DNA of 64,000 bases from Quercus robur (Eukaryota; Streptophyta; Magnoliopsida; Fagales; Fagaceae), in NCBI RefSeq assembly GCF_932294415.1, contig NC_065537.1, positions 8,846,349-8,910,348 on the forward strand, written 5' to 3'. Positions 46,953 through 59,532 of this stretch are shown piece after piece. The number at the start of each line of letters is the position of its first letter. The stretch's first letter is position 1. Under the pieces are notes generated by a model that did not search any database, had not been told where the DNA came from, and saw nothing but the letters and a program-made list of their open reading frames with translations. The position numbers were made by a program, and so were the translations under genes.

Positions 46953-46959
46953 CTAATAC

Positions 46960-48528
46960 AAGTTTCCCAACACAATTGCATATGTTAATATTTGTATATT
47001 CATAGTTCTATGAATTGGCCACTAAAATGATTCATTTATAGAGTTGTTTGGGATTACCATTAAAAATAAAATAAAAACTACAATAGCATGTGATTATATG
47101 GAGGGGATTCATGAGGCAGGTTCAGGGTTGGGATTTTTTTTCCTTCTTTAATAATTAAATAATGCTTCATGTAGGAAAATTTAAAATTATATAAGGAACC
47201 AAAGCAAACAGGCAGTGTACTAAGTAACCAGCAAGAAAAAGAAAAAATGAAGAAACATATGATTTATAAAATTTTGAGACTGAATTATATAATTGTGGAG
47301 CTGAGTAACATATTATTTAAATCCTAGATTTTAAGTTAGGTTGTGTTTTCATGGAACAAGCACCTGAGCAATCTTGGGCTAGTTTTCACCCCTATCTGAA
47401 TCTGGCAGCATTAACACACCATAAGGCTATATAAAATTCTTGTAAGCGGCAACATTGATTATCTTATTACCCGGCCCTTTAAATCAGTACAAACTAGTCT
47501 GCTATGGTCATACGTTGTTTTTTTTTGGGATAAAATGCATCTAATAAAAATAACAATGTATATAGCATTCTAGGCTTCCAATCACAAAATCTTCAAGAAA
47601 AATTTCACTTAAGACTAAATATAGTTTGAAAAAAATAAGCTGTGGCATTTAATCTAAATAACGGCTCATTCTATAATACTCCTGATTATTTCCTTTTTTT
47701 TTCTTTTTTTTTTTTCACTTACATGCTCTATTTTGGACCTATGGTATTAGAGTAAGATAATACAAATTTTCCCTAAAAATCCATATGGGAAGAATTCAAT
47801 CAACATGTCTCACAAGCCACAACCAACATCAGTAGAATAAATCAAAAACCCCTTTCACATCCAACGAAAAACCCAAACCAGAACCAGAGCAGGGACATGG
47901 AAAATGGAGAGGGAGAGAGACAGATTTACTGCACCTGGGAGATAATGTCGCACCTGGGAAGGGGAGAGAGAAGTATGGACACGGTGACAGAGAGCTACAC
48001 TCGCCGGTGAAGATTCCGGCCTGGTTCAGAGCTTCGATGAGGCGTTGTTCTTCAAACAGGGACGATCTTCTCAGGCCTCGTTCAGTCTTCGAACACGGAC
48101 TGTGGTGCCATGGAGCTACCTCGCTGGGATGTGAGGATGGAAGTGAAAATGAGAGGGAAGTGAGAAGAGGGAAGTGAGAAGAGGGAAATTTTTTGGGAAA
48201 AAATTTTCGGACAAATGCAGAGTAACAGGAAGAAGCTCCAACGGTCAGATAGATGGGACAAGTCACTGGTTGAATGGGCCCCACCGAGACAGTTTATTAC
48301 AAAAGTGCCACTGAATCATGGGTGATGAGTTTTGAAAACAAGGATTTTGTGTTTTCATTTTTGCTCTCCATCACTCAGTTTTTTGAGTGATTGGATGACC
48401 AAAACCGGGTGACCAAATTTGGATGATGGTATCCAAACAAAAATTTTTCTGTGGGTCCCACAAATTTTGGATGATGAGTGATGAAAACACAATCATATCA
48501 CTCAAAACTCTCTCATCCAAACAACCCC
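46960..48528. other. Harbinger 5' region upstream of the Myb-like gene
   Basis: AT-rich to about 47870, then a GC-richer, purine-rich stretch (47880-48200) that may hold the promoter or first non-coding exon of the minus-strand genes, then the subterminal repeats and right terminus. Confidence 0.4.
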
Positions 48529-48825
48529 TAATCATTTCGAAAAATAATAGTATTTAACTATTTTTACCCACAAACTACACTTATATCCATCATTAACCTT
48601 AAATTTCAAAAATACTACACTTTTAGGCACACAAGCAGCAGCTCAAAGAGAGACAGACAAAGGGGGAGCCATGGCCATCTCTGTTTTCATTGATCTCCAT
48701 GGCCCAAGCTTCACCGATCTCCATGGCTAACGATTTCTCTCTTAAATCCTCTCTGTTTTCTCTATCTACACTGAGCCTATGACCTCAAGCTTCGCCCCCT
48801 TTCCTCCTCACTCTTCATTCTAAAC

Positions 48826-49910
48826 TGTAAGGTTGAATTTATTCAATCATCTAATTGGCTTTATTCCGTGTCAAATTTGCTTGTAATTCAGCATTTAGTA
48901 AACCTGTATTTAGGTGGGTTTGTTGTAAGGGTAGTGAGTGAGATAGAGTGAAGATTGCTTAAGAGTGTGCAAGAAAACAGAGACTCGCGACTGGAACTCG
49001 CGGGTGACTCGCGGCTGCAAGCCGCCAGAAGCAACACACGTGCCAAGCATGCTGGAAGATGAACAGTCATGCTAGCTGGAGCACTACAGGACAACTGGCC
49101 ATACGGTTAACTCGTGACTGGATCTCGCGACTTAGTCAAGCCGCGAGCCACCCCTGTTTTGTAAAACCTGACGTTTCACATTCCTCTCCCACTCCAGTAT
49201 AAATACCCCTTTTACCCACGATTGAAAGAGAGTTTCCAGAGAGAATTTTGAGAGAGAAACCCTAATGAAAAACAAGATTGTTTCACCCACAATCTATACC
49301 TTAAAGTCTCTTCAAATTCCTCTACTCTCTTCCTCTCCATTGTCAAATCCTTGAGAGGCATTATACCAAACCTGGTTCTCACCATCATCATCTCTGTGAG
49401 ACAATTGTTTGGATTTCTGGGAAGCAGTTAGGAAGGAACCAATCTTCATTGGTTGATGCTACAGTCTAGTAGCGGAATCCAGGAAGCTAGAAAAGAAAAA
49501 GGTTCGGCGCAACCTCGTTGGAGCAAGAAGCTTGGAGGGCTTAGGTGCACTGGGTAGATTAGGCTTGGAGGGTCTATTGCTGTCCTTGTATCCCAACTGT
49601 ATTTTCTAGTGGATTGTCTACCGCTTGGAGGGCGGCGGAGAGGTTTTTCGCCGAGGACTTCGGTTTCCTCTTCGATAACACATCGCGTGTTGTCTTTGTG
49701 TTTGCATCTTCCTTCCTCTCTATCCTTGCCTTTTTATTATCTACTGTGGTTTTATTTTGTTATGACTTAGATAGTCTTTAACCAATTTCGTATTATAGCA
49801 TGTGTTAAGTTTCCGCACACTAATTGTTTGACATATTGCTTGTATTGGTTAAGTTGTAATTTGGGGGTCTAAACGTTCAAAGGTGTTTTGTACACGTTTT
49901 TGAACTTTCA
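48826..49910 (+). mobile_element. Solo LTR of the element B family
   Basis: A full LTR of about 1,085 bp begins TGTAAGGTTGAATTTATTC and ends TTTTTGAACTTTCA, with perfect TSD TAAAC at 48821-48825 and 49911-49915. It aligns throughout with the LTRs of element B but is clearly more diverged than they are from each other. No internal sequence remains, so it arose by recombination between LTRs. The unoccupied site is at 55667-55671 in copy 2. It keeps the CGCGA cluster (about 48985-49150) and an AGTATAAATACC TATA box (about 49196-49207). Confidence 0.95.
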
Positions 49911-50384
49911 TAAACCAAATCCATACCCATGGTGGAACTTTTGTTTTATGTTCATTGATATCTCTGGGCTCTCTCTCTCTCCAATCTTGTGTTGTATTGT
50001 CTTGTATTTGTTGTGATATGTAGACATTTGATTCATATAAGTTTTAATTTCAAATAATTTGATTTGTAATTGTTTGGAATTTCATTTGTAATGTTCATCC
50101 TTTTTTTGTAAAAAATTCAAATCCTAACTCTTTGACTCATTTTAAATTTGTTTTAGTCTTAAAAAAGTGTTTTTAGGATAACAAAAGACTAACGAAGGTA
50201 ATAGATAGGAGAAAATGAAAGAAGGAAAAGTATTAAGTTTTAAATCATATGTGCCACGGTGGATTTCTGTAATTTTTCCTTAACACAAATTTTCAAAGCC
50301 AGTTTTTGCCTTACTTATTAAAATAGTTTTAATAATAGCTCTGTCTTGACTGACTGTAAAGTGATTTTTATCACTTATGTATTA

Positions 50385-50797
50385 GAGCATCTTTATCAAG
50401 CATTCTAAAATTTTTAACATTTAACACTTTAAAATTTTATTTTATTTATTATTTTTTTTGAGATATTATTTTATTTATTATACCATCTCACTTTAAAACA
50501 TATCAAATATCAAAATTTTTATAATTTTTATCATTTCATTTAAATAATATAAATTAGTCATTAAAATAATAATAAAACAACTTAACACAAACAACCAGTC
50601 AACCACCTCACCACATGAGAATAAAAACCTATTTTTGTTTTACAATTCAGGCTACAATGAGTTTGTATAAATACAAGTTTATTGTGTAAGTATACCAAAA
50701 ATTTTTCAATTTAAAAGCTTTGATGGAATTGTCTTTTTAGTGTTTTGATGCTAAAATTTAACATATATTTATTTTAGCATCCTCGATAAGGATGCTC
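50385..50797. mobile_element. GAGCATC-type MITE with TTA target duplication
   Basis: The left end GAGCATCTTTATCAAGCATTC and right end (opposite strand) GAGCATCCTTATCGAGGATGC are imperfect inverted repeats. TTA lies at 50382-50384 and 50798-50800. Copy 2 lacks the 413 bp at the same place (about 56181-56186). The TTA TSD suggests PIF/Harbinger-type mobility. The right end is followed by a 24-bp tandem repeat of itself plus flank. Confidence 0.85.
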
Positions 50798-51617
50798 TTA
50801 CCCTATCAATCGAGGATGCTCTTACCCTATCAATTTTTTCTCCATGGTTAAAAGGAGTGCTAATTAAAGCCTATTGAATTCACAGTAATTGGTGGTTTAT
50901 CTCTATTCGGTAAAAGTTTGATAGTACATAAGTCTTTGTCATCTTCGAGGTTCGATATTGGCTGTCTTGAATTGACTTCGATATGACGATTCACGAAGGC
51001 TAGTACAACATTACGTACAGGTGCTGTGCTATCACGCATCAGGTTGCCGATTACAAAAAATTGCACATTTATTTATGTGGAAATGAAGTGGGGCCATGAT
51101 GTGATGCATCTAGCATGCCAGCATATTGTTGTTGCCTGGCCCAACAGTACAAGCGCATGTGCATTTGCACTCTTCTAGCAGGCTTAGATAATCTGTACAA
51201 AGTAGACAATAGGTTGAATGGGTCATCTTAATGAACAAGTAATAAGACGACAACATCCAGTATCATAAAGCCTATTAATTAAGCATGTAATCATAAAAGG
51301 TGAGGAGAGGTCGAATAGAGAAAAAATGAACAGGAAGTTAGTTGAAAAATACTTTTGAAAAAGTAAGCTAAACAAAATGAAAAGATTACTTTTACTCTAA
51401 TATATTTATTATATAACATAAACAGTAAGCCAAACAATGTTACCTACGGGAAATTCTTACATAGTGCCGGACTACAAGGTCACCAAGCTGACCTTGTAGT
51501 CCCAGCCAATAAGAACAAAACATATAGAATGAAAGTGTTGACATCATTTGAATAGGACAGCTCATCAACAACGGCAGCACACTCTTTAAGTCCCCAACGT
51601 TAATTCTCAAAAAAATA

Positions 51618-51961
51618 AAAATAAGAAGTCTCCAACGTTAGACAACTAGTTAACGTTGACATTATTAAATGAATAAAATATAAAGAAGGGAGCTCGGTCT
51701 GTGGTCGTCAGACTGGAGCTCGGTTGGAGGAGTGATTTGGGCACTCTCTTCTTCCTCTCTCTCTCTCTCTCTCTCTTTGCGCGAGTCCATAAATAGTTTG
51801 AAGTGAAAATTTGAACTAAAACTAATTTCCGGGTCAAACCAACTAAAACACACGGTCAACTGAAAATAACTTCCAAAAAATTTATTTTTCATACACAACC
51901 AAACACTCACATTTACGAAAAAGCATTTCCAAAACTAATTTGAAACCAAAACAAACACAAC
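51618..51961. other. Spacer between the two duplication copies
   Basis: 345 bp unique to the junction, with a (CT)n run (about 51750-51776) and a right part rich in TTTGGTT/AACCAAA words resembling a MITE end. I see no gene. Confidence 0.5.
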
Positions 51962-52924
51962 CTAAATGTGCATCCATTTTCAACCTCAAAAACCCACTGC
52001 TTCGGCCGGTTTCTAGGCTATTTTCTAGCCCAACATCTTAAGCCATGTCCTTCCCTTTTTTCTGTCAATAATTCTTTTCTGTACTCCTTATAAATGCCAT
52101 TTATTTCCAAGCCGTGTTTACGATTTGATTTCAACATAAATTGTTTGTGGTAGATATGGGGCCTTGATATTATATGTCAACTTTATTGCATTTTGCACCT
52201 CCCTAACTTGGTATTAAAAATAAAAAAATAAGAAAAAAAAAATCTGCCTTACCCTGAACAAGATAAATGAAAAAAAAAAAAGTAGAACACATAGTTGATA
52301 ATTATTCAAAATAGCCAATGAGCCATAAAAGTTGCCAGTTTAACATATAAATTATTCCAAAAAGATGAAATGATTTTTCTAGTTACAAAGTCTACTCATC
52401 AAAAAAATAGAAGAAAAAGAAGTCAACAATTTGATTTTAGTTTTGTATGATATAATACAATATTGATAAAACACCAATGAACAAAGCAACAGATAGATAA
52501 GCAACACATCAAAAGAAAACAAGTAGCCCCTGCCTGAGTAGATTTTCGAGATGTCATCTACAAGAGAGTTTTCGGATTTTCGTTCAGCACCACTTCAATT
52601 CTCACCAAGGCCGCCTAATAATTATGGCAATAGGCAAGCAGAGCAGAGCAGGACATTCTCAGAACAAGTGGCATGGTAGAACAGCCATCCGTTCAAAAAA
52701 GGGTCTCCAAAAATACGTTTCAACTGTTGGAGAGTTTATACTTTTGCAAGGCTTGTTCTTCTAGAATTAATTCTTCCAAATTGATCAGGAATGTCTTGAA
52801 TAAAGCATGGAAGAGTAATTTTTTCTAATGATAAAATTTATGAATAGATTTAAGTTTTTTTAATATCTAGTTTTGAAATTATTAGGTGGAAGATATTATT
52901 TTAAATCTAGAACATCGTAAGTGT

Positions 52925-54515
52925 TTGTTTTGGTCCTTACAACTTAAATTTATAATGGGTTTTTAAATTTATATGAAGTAATTTATATTAGAATTTAAAA
53001 AAAAAAAAATTCATTAATTTTAAATTCTCAAATCTATAAACAATTTTTATGGAATCGGGTATCTTGTTGCAATTAGGATGGCAAAACAGTACAATGTGAA
53101 TTTTGTTCCATGTTAATACAATTCTTCAAAACCTAACTTTTAACTTAATCATTAGAGTGGTTCTAGGACCACAAACTATTTCACAACTTCTTTATTATAG
53201 TTTTGTCGTAATAGACTGTAAGTGCTTGCTTATCACTTATGTAAGGACACGATTTGTAACGACCCATAATAATGTTGGGTTCACACGTAAAAAGGCCCAA
53301 ACAATATCACTTATAGAGCGTAGATTTAAAAGGCTAGGTTTGGGTCATCGGACGGTAGTTCAAGTTGGCTCCGGTCAGCGAATCTCGTCCGAGGAGTCTG
53401 GGGAGCTCTATGCTCTTATTATTCTTCTCGTTTCTAGGACACCATGACTGGGAGGACGGGTTGTCCCCCCCTTTCTCACACTGCCTCTCTTATCCTTTTA
53501 TACGAGCATTTATCCTCTCACTAGCGTCCACGTATAAGCTCACTTTCCTAGAACTTAAGACCTGTCCCGTCAGCTCATACCTAGAGTGGTTGGGGGTGGT
53601 TGTAAAAACTGAAGAGTATGGCTCTGTCAGGTGCAGATTATTGAATGGCAATAATGGCAGCTTTCCCTTTGTCCTTAGTCGTTATACTATCCAACGTCTC
53701 CTTCTCTATTGACATAGATATTTTAGATTTTTTCCCAAGCTGTTCCTATACTGTGTTTGTCCTTTCTTCCAGGGGGACCTCGGATATGCCGAGGACATAA
53801 TCATCCTCGGTTGTGTCTCAAGACTATTTGGACTTTTATTTCCTGTACTTAGCTATACCCTTTCTCGGCTTGGGCCTTGGGCCCCAATGTAAAAATGGGC
53901 CAAGACCACAAATTATTGGGCCCCACCTAGACTATAAGTGGTCATTTATTATTTATATATTGGCCTACTATTTTTTCTCCATTACTTATGCTATACCACA
54001 TCACAGTTGTAGCAAGAATTGGTTCTTACAACTGAAATTTATAATGGGTTGTTAAATTTCTATGAAGTAATTTATATTAGATTTTTTTTGAAGTTCTTTA
54101 TTGCAAATATGGTGGCAAAATAGGACGATATGAATTTTGTTTAATGTTTATACAATTCTTTAAAGCCCACCTATTGCCTTAGTCATTGAAATGGTTCTAT
54201 GATCACAAATTATTTCACAACTTCTTTATTACAACTTTGTCTTGACATATTGTAAGTGGTTACTTATCACTTATATGTTTACCTACCATTTTTTTCCTAC
54301 CATTTATTCTCTGTCACGTTATAGTTGTGGAAAAAATTGGAATAATAATGGGTTGTTAAATTTATATAAAGTAATTTATATTAGAAATTGTTTTCTAAAA
54401 TGATATAATTTTAAATTTTCAAATCTAAAAACAACCTTTTGGAATTGTGTACCACGTTGCAAATAGGGTGGCAAAATAAGATGTTATGAATTTCGTTCCA
54501 CGTTAATATAAGAGG
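52925..54515. repeat. Imperfect 360-bp tandem array in copy 2, about three units, interrupted
   Basis: Units are recognisable near 52930, 54023 and 54343. The first is interrupted at 53240, and sequence resumes at 53929 in a part that matches about 36565 of copy 1, so roughly two units present in copy 1 are missing. Confidence 0.75.
53240..53928. mobile_element. Insertion private to copy 2, possibly a solo LTR
   Basis: About 690 bp of markedly higher GC content begins TGTAAGGACACGATTTG and ends near GGGCCCCACC. The TG start, GGCCCAA-rich composition and inner inverted words (CCGAGGAC...) suggest an LTR. However, a CA end and a TSD are not evident, and array units next to it were lost, so the right boundary may be rearranged. 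ORFs within have no recognisable domain. Confidence 0.45.
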
Positions 54516-57055
54516 AAATTACAGTAAACCCACTTGTATTTTGGTCCATTTACACTTTACTTACTTGTGATTCAAAACTTAACACTTTGTCCACCTGAGA
54601 TTACATCCATTAGTCATCCACCTCTTTTAAAAACAATGGTAAATATGTATTGTTCTCACATTTTATGTCTCTTGCCTCCCTAAACAAAATAATACATAAA
54701 ATAATAAGAGAAATAAGATCTAAAACAAAATTTTAAAATTTGTAAAACTTTATTTGAAGAACACCCTTTTCTTCTGGTATGAACATTCTTAAACCAATGA
54801 AGCCAAGTAAAATAAAAATTTTAAAAAGTTCACAAACTACGGCAAAAATAACCGAATACCAATTTTTTTTTTTTTTTTTTTTCAATGATTAGTGTTTTAT
54901 CAGAAATATTCAACAGCTTTTTTGAAACTCGAGTGTGTGTGAAACTCGATTTTGACATTTTGCCCCTGTTTTTGGAGGGGGTATATGCCGGGTACAGGAT
55001 GCAAAAAATCCTGTTTTTCACTACCTTTCCCACGCGACCCTGACAAAAGAAAGAAAAACGAGGTTTCTAGTGGGTGATGATGAAGTGTGTTGAAATGGGT
55101 GGACACTTTTCAACCCACATAGACATGTGTCCTTCTGACACAACCCTTACAGAAGAGGACCCCAACTGCATGCATAAAGTCATGGTAGTACTGTACCTCT
55201 ATGAATATGATGGACACATCAAACCAACGTTCAACGTTATGTATATGGATGATGTCATAATCGAGTTTCTATAACTCGAGTTTCGTAACACACTAATCAT
55301 TTCGAAAAATAATGGTATTCAGCTATTTTTACCCACAAACAACACTTACATAGTTTCAAAAAAAAAAAAAAAAAAAAACAACACTTACATCCATAATTAA
55401 CCTTAAATTTCAAAAATACTACACTTTTAGGCACACAAGCAGCAGCTCAAAGAGAGATAGACAGAGGGGGAGCTGATCCACCAACAATCTCCATGGCCAA
55501 AGCTTCACTGGAGCCATGGCCATCTCTGCTTTCATTGATCTCCATGGCCCAAGCTTCACCGATCTCCATGGCTAATGATTTCTCTCTTAAACCCTCTCTG
55601 CTTTCTCTGATCTACACTGAGCCTATGACCTCAAGCTTCGCTCCCTTTCCTCCTCGCTCTTCATTCTAAACCAAATCCATACCCATGGTGGAACTTTTGT
55701 TTTATGTTTATTGATATCTCTGAGCTCTCTCTCTCCAATCTTGTGTTGTATTGTCTTGTATTTGTTGTGATATGTAGACATTTGATTTGTATAAGTTTTA
55801 ATTTCAAATAATTTGATTTGTAATTGTTTGGAATTTCATTTGTAACGTTCATCCTTTTTTGTAAAAAATTTAAACTAAAATTTAAACTCTAACTCTTTGA
55901 TTCATTTTAAATTTGTTTTAGTCTTAAAAAGGTGTTTTTAACATAAGTGAATAGCAGAAGACTAACGACTCAAATAGACAAAGTGTTAAATTTTAAATAA
56001 GATATGGACAAGTTACAAATGAGTCAAACCACATGGATCTACTGTAATTTTTCCTTAACACAATTTTTCAAAATCAGCTTTTGCCTTACTCATTAAAATG
56101 GTTCCAAGACCATGAGCTATTTCACAACTTTTTGTAACAGCTCTGTCTTAACCGACAATAAGTGAATTTTTATCACTTACGTATTAACCTATAATTTTTT
56201 TCTCAATGATTAAAAGGAGTGCTAATTAAAGCCCATTGAGTTCACAGTAATTGGTGGTTTATCTCTATTCGGTAAAAGCTTGATAGTACATAAGTCTTTG
56301 TCATCTTCGAGGTTCGATATTGGATGTCTTGAATTGACTTGATATGACGATTCACGAAGGCTAGTACAACAGTATGTACAGGTGCTGTGCTATCACGCAT
56401 CAAATTGCCGATTACAAAAAAATTGAACATTTATTTATGTGAAAATGAAGTGGGGCCATGATGTGATGCATCTAGCATGCCAGCATATTGTTGTTGCTTG
56501 TGGATGTCTGGTTGTACCCAAAATTTTTTAGATGATCAACGCTGGCCCAACGGTACAAGCGCATGTGCAATGTTCCATGTGCATTTGCACTCTTCTAGTA
56601 GGCTTAGATAATCTGTACAAAGTAGACAGTAGGTTGAATGGGTCATCTTAATGAACAAGTAATAAGACAACATCCAGTATCATAAAACCTATTAATTAAG
56701 CATGTTTTTTTTTTATCAAATTAATTAAGCATGTTATCATAAAAGGTAAGGAGAGGTCGAATAGAGAAAAAATGAACAGGAAGTTAGTTGAAAAATACTT
56801 TTGTAAAAGTAAGCTAAGCAAAATGAAAAGATTACTTTTACTCTAATATATTTATTATATAACATAAAAAGGAAGCTAAACAATCTTATCTCCGTTACCT
56901 AGTCACGGATTACAAGGTCACCAAGCCGACCTTGTAGCCCCAACCAATAAGAACAAAACAGGTTGGATGAAAGTGCTGACATCATTTGAATAGGACAGCT
57001 CATCAACAATGGCAGCACACTCTTGAAGTCCCCACTGTTAATTCTCAAAAAAAAC

Positions 57056-58875
57056 AAAAGCCACAAGTCTTACTTCTTAGTGCCGACAAAAAATAAGTGC
57101 AGAGTGTGACCACAAACAAATGTTGCTATAAGTGATTTTTTAGTGAAATCCAAGTGAAAAGTTTTAGTGTAAAGACACAAAATCTTGTTCACATAACCAT
57201 CAAAGAACCCAATTTTCAAAGTAATGGAGGTATAAGTTATTTTGTCTTTGTTGTGTTTTGTTTCATTTTTTTAAGAATGTATTATGATTTGTTGTGATAT
57301 GTTTGAAATGTAACGAGGTATGAATTTAATGCTTTTTTTTGAGTGAAAAATTTAATGCTTTGTTGTGATACGTTTGCTTCTAAGTAAAATATATAAAAAT
57401 TTATTGAGGTATGAATTTAATGCTTTTTTTGGTAAAAAATTTAATGCTTTGTTGTGATATGTTTGCCCCCAAATAAAACATATAAAAATGTGGATCAGGC
57501 TGGCCTGCTTTTCTTTGTCTTTGTTTATTTATTGCTTTATAGGAATTGCAAGGAATCTACTTGTTTTCCCAAACTTTGGTTGACTGCACTGAAGGGAGAA
57601 GGAAATTGTAGTGAAGTTTCTTGGAAGTGACCTAAGTGTTTCTGGGCGGCCTATTGTCTTCATAGACTTATAGTCATGCCCACATGATAAGCATCTGTTA
57701 TTCATACCGTTGGATCATAGAGAGAGAAACACAGAGAGAGAGAGAAACAAGTTTAGAGATAGGTTTAGAATGTAATAAATGAGAGTAATTAATAAGATCT
57801 TAATAAAAATATTTATAATAATGAGGGTCTTTGTTTAACCTTTGGATCTATACCAAGTATAACTTGAACCTGTCTCAGATATACATAATTACTTTTAAAT
57901 TTATTTGTTTTCTATACATTAACAAAAAAATATAATTTGAACACACTCACTTGAGAATTGCAAAAATTTGAGATCAATAATTAAAAAAAGATTAATGACA
58001 TGTACACAATAAAATATCATTACTTTTTAAAATTAACCTGCCAACTCACAGATGGATCCATGACAATCTATAATTCAATTTTTTTGCTATACTAAGTTAG
58101 AAATGTTGTGTCTGTAGCATTACTTATAAAAGTAATTTTGGTTCACAAAACACAATCCTCAATCCCTAAAAGAATAAAAAATAACCCAAATAAGAACAAA
58201 AAAATATCTCAAATAACAGTAAAAATAGCCCAAACAACAACAAATAAACAAAACATTCAACAATAAACTTATTCAAAAATAAAAAATAAAAAATAAAACT
58301 CCTAATAATTCATAATCGTAACTTGCACTCATGGTAGTTATTATTCGTTGCTCTCTCTCTCTCTCTCTCTCTCATCATTTCATATCTTTCTTATTTTATT
58401 ATTCTTATATCAGTATTCTCAGTTCTTACTTTATCTACTATTAGATTCTTTTTGCTTTTTAATTAGTATGAGGAAATTGTAAAATCTTATGTATTTTTGT
58501 GTTATTTATTTATTTATTTATGTTGATATATCAAAGTTCTTTTTTGATATAAGACAGAAATTCTACTCTAACCTAATTTAAGTGTATATGTCTATGAAGC
58601 TCTCTTCTAGAGACTTAAATCCCGGTCCTTATCCTCCCACATCCCATAAGCACTTATACTTGTGGAATGACCATTGTAAAAAATGTATGTGGTAATATTT
58701 TGTATAATTTAAGCTTTTTAATAAATATCTTAGAAAAATTTCCTAGAGCTCCCGCTATCCAATAGCTTAACTAAAACCAAAATTATCTTTATTTTAAAGA
58801 GTAAATCCTTAATACAACTTCAATGGTCTCTCTAAAATGCAAAAAAGAAAATGACCATGAGTAGTCAGTTTCTTA
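57056..58875. other. AT-rich intergenic DNA
   Basis: No gene is recognised. A local repeat of GAATTTAATGCTTTTTTT / TTTAATGCTTTGTTGTGAT occurs two to three times (about 57320-57460). A (CT)n microsatellite lies at about 58351-58372. Confidence 0.5.
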
Positions 58876-59532
58876 GAGGCTGTTTGGATGAGTGATTTCC
58901 ATAACTCATAACTCCAAAATGGTAGGACCCATAGCTAAGAAGTCTGTTTGGTACCACATAACTCTGTTTCCAGTTTTGTGTTTCCATCACTCAATTCTCT
59001 AATTTTTGAGTTATGAGTCATGGAAACTAAAAACACATTTTAGCTATTTTCAATTTCTATAACTCTGTTTTCAATAGCATTTTTGTAATTAAACACACAT
59101 GGAGGGACCCATTGTCAGGGTCAGCTGCAACTTTTGACCATTTTTTTTTTCTTTCTTCTCTACTGTGTCCGTTAGCTGGGTTCTTTCTTCCTTTTTCTTT
59201 TTTTTTTCTTCTTCTTTCACTGGTCTCCGTTGGCTGGGTTCTTTCTTTCTTTCTTTCTTTTTTTTTCCTTTTTTTTTTTTTTTTTTGCACTGGGTTCAGT
59301 GAGTTAGGGTATCTTTTTTTTTTTTTTTTTTTTTACTGAGTTTGGTGAGTTTGGGTACTGTGGAAAAAAAAAAAAAAACTGCACTGAGTGACAAGTATGA
59401 GACCCACAAACAGTGTGAAAAATATTGAGTGATGACAAGTGAGTGATGGTGCCAAACGGATAGGGTATTTTAAAGTGATGAGTGAAGAATAATGAAAATT
59501 GAGTAATGGAAAAAAAACATCCAAACAAGCCC
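58876..59532. mobile_element. Non-autonomous PIF/Harbinger element related to the 10.5-kb element
   Basis: Ends GAGGCTGTTTGGATG and, on the other strand, GGGCTTGTTTGGATG lie between TTA at 58873-58875 and 59533-59535. The subterminal TGAGTGATG and ATCACTCA words match those of the 37991-48528 element, suggesting that its proteins could act on this 657-bp copy. The centre is T-rich with a duplicated GGCTGGGTTCTTTCTT-like segment. ORFs here are low complexity. Confidence 0.8.

Larger units (their letters stand above)
37991..48528 (-). mobile_element. Complete PIF/Harbinger transposon, 10.5 kb
   Basis: The left end is GGGGTTGTTTGG; the right end reads GGGGTTGTTTGGATG on the opposite strand. TAA lies on both sides (37988-37990 and 48529-48531). 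The empty site is preserved in duplication copy 2 at 55294-55296. On the minus strand it encodes a three-exon DDE transposase and a two-exon Myb/SANT-like protein, the two proteins a PIF/Harbinger element needs, both apparently open. Subterminal regions hold repeated TCACTCATCA words. It also carries a GRF-type gene on the plus strand and unusual palindromes in a transposase intron. It is the most plausible autonomous element in the window. Confidence 0.93.
34551..51617. repeat. Tandem segmental duplication, copy 1 (with three later insertions)
   Basis: Homology to copy 2 starts at CTAAATGTGCATCC (34551 and 51962) and ends after GTTAATTCTC (about 51617 and 57055), in direct orientation. Three elements inserted later account for most of the extra length: Harbinger 37991-48528, solo LTR 48826-49910 and MITE 50385-50797. 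The native length is about 5.0 kb. The copies are separated by about 345 bp. By eye the copies share long identical runs with scattered differences. Confidence 0.9.
51962..57055. repeat. Tandem segmental duplication, copy 2
   Basis: Direct repeat of copy 1. It preserves empty sites for the Harbinger element (TAA 55294-55296), the solo LTR (TAAAC 55667-55671) and the MITE (TTA near 56182-56184). It carries its own insertion at about 53240-53928 and has fewer units of the 360-bp array. It contains no recognised gene; small ORFs shared with copy 1 (about 37761-37982 and 55074-55274) have no known domain and break between copies. Confidence 0.9.

Noticed and set aside
46134..46956. Plus-strand ORFs opposite the Myb-like gene
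   Set aside because: Antisense shadows of the minus-strand Myb/SANT-like exons.
53103..53712. Two ORFs of about 115 aa within the copy 2 insertion
   Set aside because: No domain, overlapping in different frames, and crossing the junction between the array and the insertion.
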